In this document: piece by piece, positions 33,267 to 38,710 of the stretch | How positions within the stretch are numbered: the stretch's first letter is position 1 | How the letters are laid out: the number at the start of each line of letters is the position of its first letter | From: Tissierellia bacterium | GTDB lineage: Bacteria; Bacillota; Clostridia; Tissierellales; Peptoniphilaceae | Direction: 5' to 3' | NCBI GenBank assembly: GCA_030537875.1 | Contig: JAUNVC010000013.1 | Coordinates: 1 to 38,710, forward strand | DNA: 38,710 nucleotides | Program-made: the position numbers and the translations under genes | Notes under the pieces: generated by a model | The model's input: the letters and a program-made list of their open reading frames with translations, nothing else | What the model was told of the DNA's origin: nothing | The model's database searches: none

Positions 33267-34395
33267 GGAATCCTCCCATTCTTTGTTGCAATTCTTCAAC
33301 GGTGGCTCGAATTTCTCGGGCCGCCCTTCTTATGTCCTCTTCGCTTTGTGTGCTATCAAAGGAAAGGCGGATGGTCCCCATGGCCTCTCGATCGCTCAAT
33401 CCGATGGCCTGCAAGGTTCTTGACGCCTTATGACCTGTGCTACTGCAAGCGGACTTTGTGTTGACATAAATTTTCTTTTGATCCAGCATATGAACCAGCA
33501 CTTCCCCCTTGAGGTCTGTAAAAGAAAGACTCAAGATATGGGGGATGCTTTCCGGAAATTGGTTCACTTTCATCCCTTTTAGTTCTTTCAATTCTTCCAA
33601 ACATATGTTTCGTAGGCTCTCCACATGGGCCAGCTTTTGATCCATGTCTTTGATGCAATGTCGGAGCGCTTCTTCCATGGCAACGATTCCCCCCACATTT
33701 TGGGTGCCAGAACGAAGTCCATTCTCTTGCCCACCGCCCAAAATAAGGGGATGGAGATGAAGATTTCGCACATAGAGAAGGCCTGTTCCCTTGAGTCCAT
33801 GAAATTTATGGGCACTGAGGGCGTATCCATCTACGGCCAAAGATTGTAAATCTACGGGTATTTTGCCACCGGCCTGCACTCCATCAGAAAAGAATAGAAT
33901 GTCCGACCTCCTTGCCTTCACTGCTCGGCATATATCTGCAATGGGATTTTTCACTCCAATTTCATTGTTCACGTGCATCAGTGCCACCAATAGGGTATCC
34001 TCTTGGATGGCCTCCAAAACCGCCTCTTTGGTGATGATTCCATGTTCCGGTTGGAGATAGGTGACTCTACCTCCCTCTGCTTCATAGGCTTTCAGTACTT
34101 GATGGACCGCCGCATGCTCATAGGCAGAGGTGATTACATGGCCCTCTCTTCTTAATACGCTTCTCAGAAAAGTATTGATTCCTTCCGTGGCACCAGAGGT
34201 GAAGATGATGTCTCCCTCACGGCCATGGAGCAAGTTCTTGATACTATCTCTTACTTCCTTTAATTCAAAAAAAACATCTTCTCCGAATTCGTGTAAAGAA
34301 GAAGGATTCGCCCATAACTCTAGTTGCATCCGTTTGTACGCTTCCAACACCTCCGGTAGGGGTTGTGTTGTGGCTGCATTGTCTAAATAAATCAA
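33256..34395 (-). CDS. Cysteine desulfurase, NifS/IscS-like (379 aa)
   Basis: PLP enzyme that takes sulfur from cysteine. The N-terminus IYLDNAATT, the ATEGIN motif, the PLP lysine K197 in SAHKFHGLKG and the active-site Cys C317 in TKSACSSTGH are present. The start is a TTG at 34395 with AAGGAGG 6 nt upstream. The ATG at 34416 lies at the predicted transcription start and has no ribosome binding site. Overlap with thiI indicates a dedicated desulfurase (NifZ/IscS-like) for tRNA thiolation. Confidence 0.94.
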   Translation of the reverse strand: MIYLDNAATTQPLPEVLEAYKRMQLELWANPSSLHEFGEDVFFELKEVRDSIKNLLHGREGDIIFTSGATEGINTFLRSVLRREGHVITSAYEHAAVHQVLKAYEAEGGRVTYLQPEHGIITKEAVLEAIQEDTLLVALMHVNNEIGVKNPIADICRAVKARRSDILFFSDGVQAGGKIPVDLQSLAVDGYALSAHKFHGLKGTGLLYVRNLHLHPLILGGGQENGLRSGTQNVGGIVAMEEALRHCIKDMDQKLAHVESLRNICLEELKELKGMKVNQFPESIPHILSLSFTDLKGEVLVHMLDQKKIYVNTKSACSSTGHKASRTLQAIGLSDREAMGTIRLSFDSTQSEEDIRRAAREIRATVEELQQRMGGFRGV

Positions 34396-34423
34396 GTTCT
34401 TCCTCCTTTCACTCATTTTTAGC

Positions 34424-34452
34424 ATTATACCAAAAAAAAGCAAAGAATACAA
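34424..34452 (-). promoter_or_regulatory. Promoter of the desulfurase-thiI operon
   Basis: TTGTAT (34452-34447), 17-nt spacer, TATAAT (34429-34424). The -35 and spacer lie within the terminator of the upstream ABC gene. Confidence 0.75.
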
Positions 34453-34471
34453 TGATTCTCGTATTCTTTGC
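34432..34471 (-). terminator. Terminator of the ABC exporter pair
   Basis: An eleven-base perfect stem (GCAAAGAATAC/GTATTCTTTGC) followed by eight T on the minus strand, directly after the exporter gene stop at 34478. Confidence 0.9.
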
Positions 34472-34477
34472 AAAGAT

Positions 34478-36136
34478 TTATCCTTGTATTTCTAGAATAT
34501 TGTCGGATTCTTCCATAAACTGTTCCATATGAGTGATGAGAAGAACGGTTTTTCGTAAGGGATGATCTTCCATAGTAATTTCTTTCAATGCCCTCAACAC
34601 AATGGCGTTATATGTTTCATCTAGCGCAGAGGAAAATTCATCTAGGAGGAGAATGGGGGCCGTACTATAGAGAGCCCTTGCAAAGGAAACCACCTGTCTT
34701 TGTCCACCAGAAAGCCCTCGACCTTCCTCTCCTGCCGATGTAAACAATCCCTCGGGCAACTCTTTTTCCAGTCGTGTCAATCCGCTGATTTCTTTTACCT
34801 TTTCGAATCGTGGATTGTCTTTGGGACTATCTCCCAAGAGGACATTTTCCAAGATGGAACGGTTGAGCAGTCTTGCTTCCTGCTCCACATAGGTAAACAT
34901 GCTAAGCCATTCTGCCGTAGAGAGTGCATCTTGATCCTTGCCAAAAGCAGTGATGATTCCCTCGTCCTTTTCTTCCAATCCAAGAATTATTTTCATCAGG
35001 GTACTTTTCCCACAGCCTATAGGACCACGTAATACATGGTATTTGTATGGTTTAAGGATTCCCGAAGCATCCTTTACTCCTTGTCCATTGGGAAAAATTT
35101 TTGTCACATGGTCAAAGGTTATGGCCATGGATTTTTCTTTGGAATCTAGTTTTGTTTTGCAAATCTTTTTTTGTTCCATGTCCATCAAGGTGAAGATTCG
35201 GTCCATGGAGGCGAGAGAAACTTGGGTTTCGCTCAAAACTTCCGAGAGTCTTTCCACCCCAGATAGCGCATAGGCAATCACAGGAGGAATGAGAGTTACC
35301 ATGGTTAAGTTAAGGATTCCCGATGTGTAGAGGGCCACCCCATAGAGAATGGAAAAGACAAAAAGTATGAGATTCATTCCACGACTAAAGAATTGCTTGA
35401 TTCGAACAAAGGAAAATTTCTTCCGCATAATCTCGGTAACGGTTTCAATTTGTTTTCCATAGATAGCCTCTTCTCTTTCTTCCAGCGAAAACACTTTCAC
35501 TGTTTCCATGGAAGAAAACCAAAATCCCACACGATGTAGGATGCCCTCTTTTGCGTCTTGTTGCCTTCTTCCTAAGATTTTCAGTCGAGGCAATATATAC
35601 AATGTGTAGATAAGAGGAAGTCCCGAAGTGAATATGCCAACGACCCCCACCCAAGGATGGATATAAAAAAGGACAACCAAACTCCCCACCAGTTGGAAGA
35701 AGGGCATAAAATATTGGGCCGCATAATAGGTCAATAAGTTCCCCACATAGGAGCAGTCATTGGAGAGGATAGCCATCACGTTGCTCACTCCCTCCTCTCC
35801 CTTGATTTTTCCGAAGGAGCGATCCAAGGTTGATGAAAATACATCTTCTTGAAGGCGATTGGTAATGTACACATTCATATATTCAAAAAGCATGACACCA
35901 ATACTTATGAACAGTATCAAAGCCACGTACCCAAGAAGAAAGGTTCCCATCAGCCCCAGTATTTCTGCGGCATCTTCATACAGCACTAGATCCATGGTTT
36001 GTTTTTGTACAAAGGTGAGGTAGAGGAAGAAAAGGGCATCTTGCGCCGAATAAAAGAGAATACCTGGAAAATAAAACCACCAATACCTCAAGGGATATAC
36101 AAAAATTCTCTTCCAATAAGACGGTCTATCTTGCAT
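34478..36136 (-). CDS. ABC exporter subunit, fused membrane and ATPase domains (552 aa)
   Basis: Six membrane helices (about 20-300) precede a nucleotide-binding domain with Walker A GPIGCGKST, signature GLSGGQRQVVSFARA, Walker B ILLLDEFSSALD (Phe where Pro is usual) and H-loop LITHME. The ATG at 36136 has AAGGAGGG upstream; an earlier frame start at 36208 lies inside the partner gene and lacks one. It overlaps the partner's stop by 11 nt, suggesting a heterodimeric exporter. Substrate unknown; peptides or drugs are typical. Confidence 0.88.
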   Translation of the reverse strand: MQDRPSYWKRIFVYPLRYWWFYFPGILFYSAQDALFFLYLTFVQKQTMDLVLYEDAAEILGLMGTFLLGYVALILFISIGVMLFEYMNVYITNRLQEDVFSSTLDRSFGKIKGEEGVSNVMAILSNDCSYVGNLLTYYAAQYFMPFFQLVGSLVVLFYIHPWVGVVGIFTSGLPLIYTLYILPRLKILGRRQQDAKEGILHRVGFWFSSMETVKVFSLEEREEAIYGKQIETVTEIMRKKFSFVRIKQFFSRGMNLILFVFSILYGVALYTSGILNLTMVTLIPPVIAYALSGVERLSEVLSETQVSLASMDRIFTLMDMEQKKICKTKLDSKEKSMAITFDHVTKIFPNGQGVKDASGILKPYKYHVLRGPIGCGKSTLMKIILGLEEKDEGIITAFGKDQDALSTAEWLSMFTYVEQEARLLNRSILENVLLGDSPKDNPRFEKVKEISGLTRLEKELPEGLFTSAGEEGRGLSGGQRQVVSFARALYSTAPILLLDEFSSALDETYNAIVLRALKEITMEDHPLRKTVLLITHMEQFMEESDNILEIQG

Positions 36137-37789
36137 ATTGTCCCTCCTTGATGTCTTCCATAACCCATCGACGAGCATTGGGAAACTGCTTGATGATGTC
36201 TCCGTCATGGGTAATCATAAATAGAGTTGCTCCGCTTTCCTTTTGGTATCGTACAATATCTTGGATGATTGCTTTCTTAGTATTGGTATCCACATTGGCC
36301 GTAGGTTCGTCCAAAAGAAGCACTTCTCCCCCGTGGACCATGGCCCTCGCAATGGATAGGCATTTCTTCTGTCCACCAGAAAAGAGAGAAACATCTACAT
36401 CATCTCCCCGCACATCCTTAGGAAATACTTTGGCCATGGAAAGGCTTTCAAACCAATCCGCCACTTCTTGGATAGATTTTTCTTGGTTTCCAAGGGCGAT
36501 ATTTTCATATAAAGTACCGGCAAAGGGAACCGGGTCTTGCTCCGCCACTGCAATGGCTCTTCGTAGACCTTCATATAGAGATTTCCCCTCTTTAATTTGG
36601 ATTCGCAAAGTTCCTTTGGATGGTATATATAGTCCCTTTAGCAATCGGGTCAGAGTGGTCTTACCGGATCCATTTCCGCCGGTCAAGAGATAGGTCTGTC
36701 CTTTGACGAGGGCCAGATCAATATCTTGCAAGACGTTCACCTCATCATTATATCCAAAGGAAACCTTCTCCATCTCCAGTACATGAAGCGATTCTTTGAC
36801 CTTTCGTTTCAAGTGATCGGACTGGTCCATGGTTATTTTCCCCATGGGTGCATTCCAAATAGCCCGTATCCGTTGAAGAGCTGCTTTGGAGGCCTGCATG
36901 GCTGCAAACCCTTGGGCGATACCTGCCACGATTCCAGTCATGGGAAGTGCCAAAGTAATGACGGTAATAAATTGTCCCAAAGTCAATATTCCCGTAAAAG
37001 TCAAATGAGCCGGATATAATAGAATAAACACAACGGGTAACACTGAAAAATATAGATGATGGACATGATTCCACCGACTTTTGTAAAGAAACGCTTGAAG
37101 GCCTGCTCCAATTTTTTTAGTGATCGTCCATATTCTTGCAATGCCCATGATTCTTTTCCCTCAATTTGCAACAGCACCATATGATGCAATAAATCAGACA
37201 GGTTTTGCGCCGTTGCTCCCACTTGCTCAAATAGTGCCACCCTTCCCTTTTGCAACTGCTTAGATAAGAGGTTCTGCATGAGAATAGTGAGTCCGAGAAG
37301 GGGCAATAGATAGAGGGCGATGGTATAGTGTAGGAAAAAGAGAGTCCCAAGATTGGCTAGCACCCTTAATAATAAGGAAGAGATCTGCCACAAATTAAAG
37401 GTCATCAACTGGTATGCCTTTTCTTCCTCATCTGCAAACCGGGTCAATATATCTCCCCGCTTTTGATGCACAAACCATCCCATGGAGCTGTGTAAAAATT
37501 TCTTTGCCGTGAATCTCTGATACCGGTCAAATAAGAGGACACTGAATCTACGCCTGCCATCCTCCTGTAAAAATTGCACCAAAAATAGCCCAAAAAAGAT
37601 GGCCAATAGGTGAAGTAGCTTGGCAGCAATATCTTCTCCTTGAAACAAACCATTGGTAAACTTTCCCAGCACAAATGCAAAGGAAATGGTAAAAATTACT
37701 TCCAAAATTTGCAAAAGGGCAAGTCCAATCATAGCCCCGTATTTTTCCCCCTTCCGCAAAGGCAAAAGGGCATCTATAAAATCTCTCAT
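36126..37789 (-). pseudogene. ABC exporter subunit disrupted by a single-base frameshift
   Basis: The first 262-codon frame (37789 to 37001) encodes the start of a membrane domain. The second frame (open from 37148 to 36126) encodes the last helices and a full nucleotide-binding domain (Walker A GGNGSGKTT, FSGGQKKCLSIARA, VLLLDEPTANVD, MITHDGD). Joining them at the T5 run at 37050-37046 by adding one T gives a smooth helix (SIIYIFSVLPVVFILLY), so a one-base deletion there is likely. A T7/A7 run at 37112-37118 is the other candidate. AGGAG lies 7 nt before the ATG. It may be a sequence error, since the partner gene is intact. Confidence 0.8.
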
Positions 37790-37820
37790 CTTTTTCTCCT
37801 AAAAATAAGAATAAATAGTA

Positions 37821-38624
37821 CTACTCTTCTAATATTTGTAAAACTAACTTAGGTAAGAAATATTTATTAATAGCAAACATATCATAATGCGAATCTCCTT
37901 CAAAAAGGTACATTTCTATATTTTCAAATTTCTTTCTTACAAGATATTCATATGCTACCAAGGATTCAGCATAAGGAATGATGTAATCATTCATTGAATG
38001 TACTATAGTAAATCTCAAATCATCATTTTTCATAATTGCATTCTGAACGATTTTTATAGATTTAGAACTTATAATAAACTCTTTCATCATATTAGTTTTA
38101 ATTCTTTTCTTCATGTTTTTAATTGAAAATAAAGGAGAAATTAAAACAACATTGCTCCATAAAAACTGATGGTTTATAGCTGACAAGAAAGCTAAATAAG
38201 CACCATAACTCTCACCTATTAGAATATTTTTTTTAGATTTAATTGATTTAGAGAATTTATAAATCTCTTCTAATGAAATATCAATTCTATTAGTAAAATT
38301 ACCATTATCTAGAATATTACCTTTGTTTTCAGAAGTATAGTCCAGGTAATACAAATCTCCAATTGTGGCTAGTTCCGAAATCAAATGGTTGTATCTTGGT
38401 AAATAATTAACCTTTGGACCTCCATGCAAATAAATCATACTAATGTCTTTTTCATGTACTGTCCTCGAAATTTTTCGATATACCATTGGTCTATTCAACA
38501 TTTTAAAAGTTCTTAGAGAAATCTTCCCTTTTAAGGCTCCTTTTGAATATAGTTTTTCTACATTGAATAAATTAAAAACAGAAACTTTGGAAATAAAGTA
38601 TTCTTCCATTTCAGAACAAAGCAA
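37821..38624 (-). CDS. S9-type peptidase/alpha-beta hydrolase, probably 5'-truncated (267 aa)
   Basis: Alpha/beta-hydrolase core: oxyanion motif YLHGGP (about 70), nucleophile elbow GESYG (about 137-141), acid in HSMNDYIIPY and catalytic His in GDSHYD. The HGGP and spacing resemble prolyl-oligopeptidase (S9) enzymes, which carry an N-terminal beta-propeller. Residues 1-60 here look like the end of such a propeller. The frame stays open upstream to about 38657, where an IS256-like end begins. The only starts are TTG (38624) and ATG (38609), neither with a ribosome binding site. Base composition is far more AT-rich than neighbours, suggesting transfer. Confidence 0.65.
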   Translation of the reverse strand: MLCSEMEEYFISKVSVFNLFNVEKLYSKGALKGKISLRTFKMLNRPMVYRKISRTVHEKDISMIYLHGGPKVNYLPRYNHLISELATIGDLYYLDYTSENKGNILDNGNFTNRIDISLEEIYKFSKSIKSKKNILIGESYGAYLAFLSAINHQFLWSNVVLISPLFSIKNMKKRIKTNMMKEFIISSKSIKIVQNAIMKNDDLRFTIVHSMNDYIIPYAESLVAYEYLVRKKFENIEMYLFEGDSHYDMFAINKYFLPKLVLQILEE

Positions 38625-38655
38625 AAAATAAATATAATTATCCTTTGCAAAAGTC

Positions 38656-38710
38656 CCGGTAGTGTCAAATAAATTGTGTAACCTAGTGTAAGATTAAGTA
38701 AATATTTTCT
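38656..38710. mobile_element. Possible terminus of an IS256-family insertion sequence
   Basis: Starting at 38658, GGTAGTGTCAAATAAATTGT followed by GTAA resembles the outer inverted repeats of IS256-type elements in Bacillota. The element would extend beyond the right edge. No transposase is visible, so this rests on motif resemblance and on the abrupt loss of the hydrolase gene at this point. Confidence 0.4.

Noticed and set aside
37040-37056. Programmed -1 frameshift in the exporter subunit
   Set aside because: The T-run context does not form a classic X-XXY-YYZ slippery heptamer in the zero frame, and no clear downstream stem-loop was seen. Mutation or sequence error is simpler.

Overview
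The window reads as a low-to-moderate GC Bacillota chromosome of the Clostridia/Tissierellia kind. The evidence is AAGGAGG-type ribosome binding sites, TTGACA-N17-TATAAT promoters, and the origin-proximal order S1-domain protein, tilS, hpt, ftsH, coaX, dusB, greA, lysS, rrn. This order matches the yabR-tilS-hprT-ftsH-coaX-dusB-lysS-rrn block of Bacillus, but no spoIIE or hslO is present. Most genes lie on the minus strand, co-oriented with the rRNA operon that begins at the left edge.

Layout. 1-541: 5' end of 16S rRNA (minus) with two tandem promoters. The leader looks like Bacillota but the 16S bases look actinobacterial, so an assembly join is suspected. 656-3797: a small membrane protein and two lipoproteins, separated by structured non-coding DNA that holds a diverged ~110-bp repeat pair. 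4138-13144: the housekeeping block (lysS with an extra C-terminal tRNA-binding domain, greA, dusB, coaX, panT, ftsH, hpt, tilS, S1 protein). 13192-16466: rarA, a divergent DUF2089/DUF4097 pair and an SdpI-like protein. 16500-20692: the cell-envelope operon ftsE-ftsX-M23 peptidase-ctpA-ydbC. 20807-22633 (+): 5-formyl-THF cyclo-ligase and a CofE-like ligase.

22716-30324 is the most interesting part. An ABC-2 transporter whose membrane subunit carries a large extracytoplasmic M1-N-terminal-like domain sits next to a truncated duplicate of that domain. Beside it are small secreted proteins, one of which has no standard start codon, and a 38-aa small ORF. Next comes an ECF sigma factor/DUF4367 anti-sigma pair. 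Three 37-bp promoter blocks, nearly identical and identically spaced, precede the sigma gene, the secreted-protein gene and a copper-amine-oxidase-N-domain protein. I read this as a self-contained, autoregulated ECF sigma envelope regulon.

30468-38710: an ABC exporter interrupted by two in-frame stop codons (+), thiI and its cysteine desulfurase, a second ABC exporter pair in which one subunit is frameshifted, and an AT-rich S9-type peptidase/alpha-beta hydrolase. The hydrolase appears cut at its 5' end by an IS256-like terminus at the right edge. The concentration of broken exporter and peptidase genes marks this end as the accessory, decaying part of the window.
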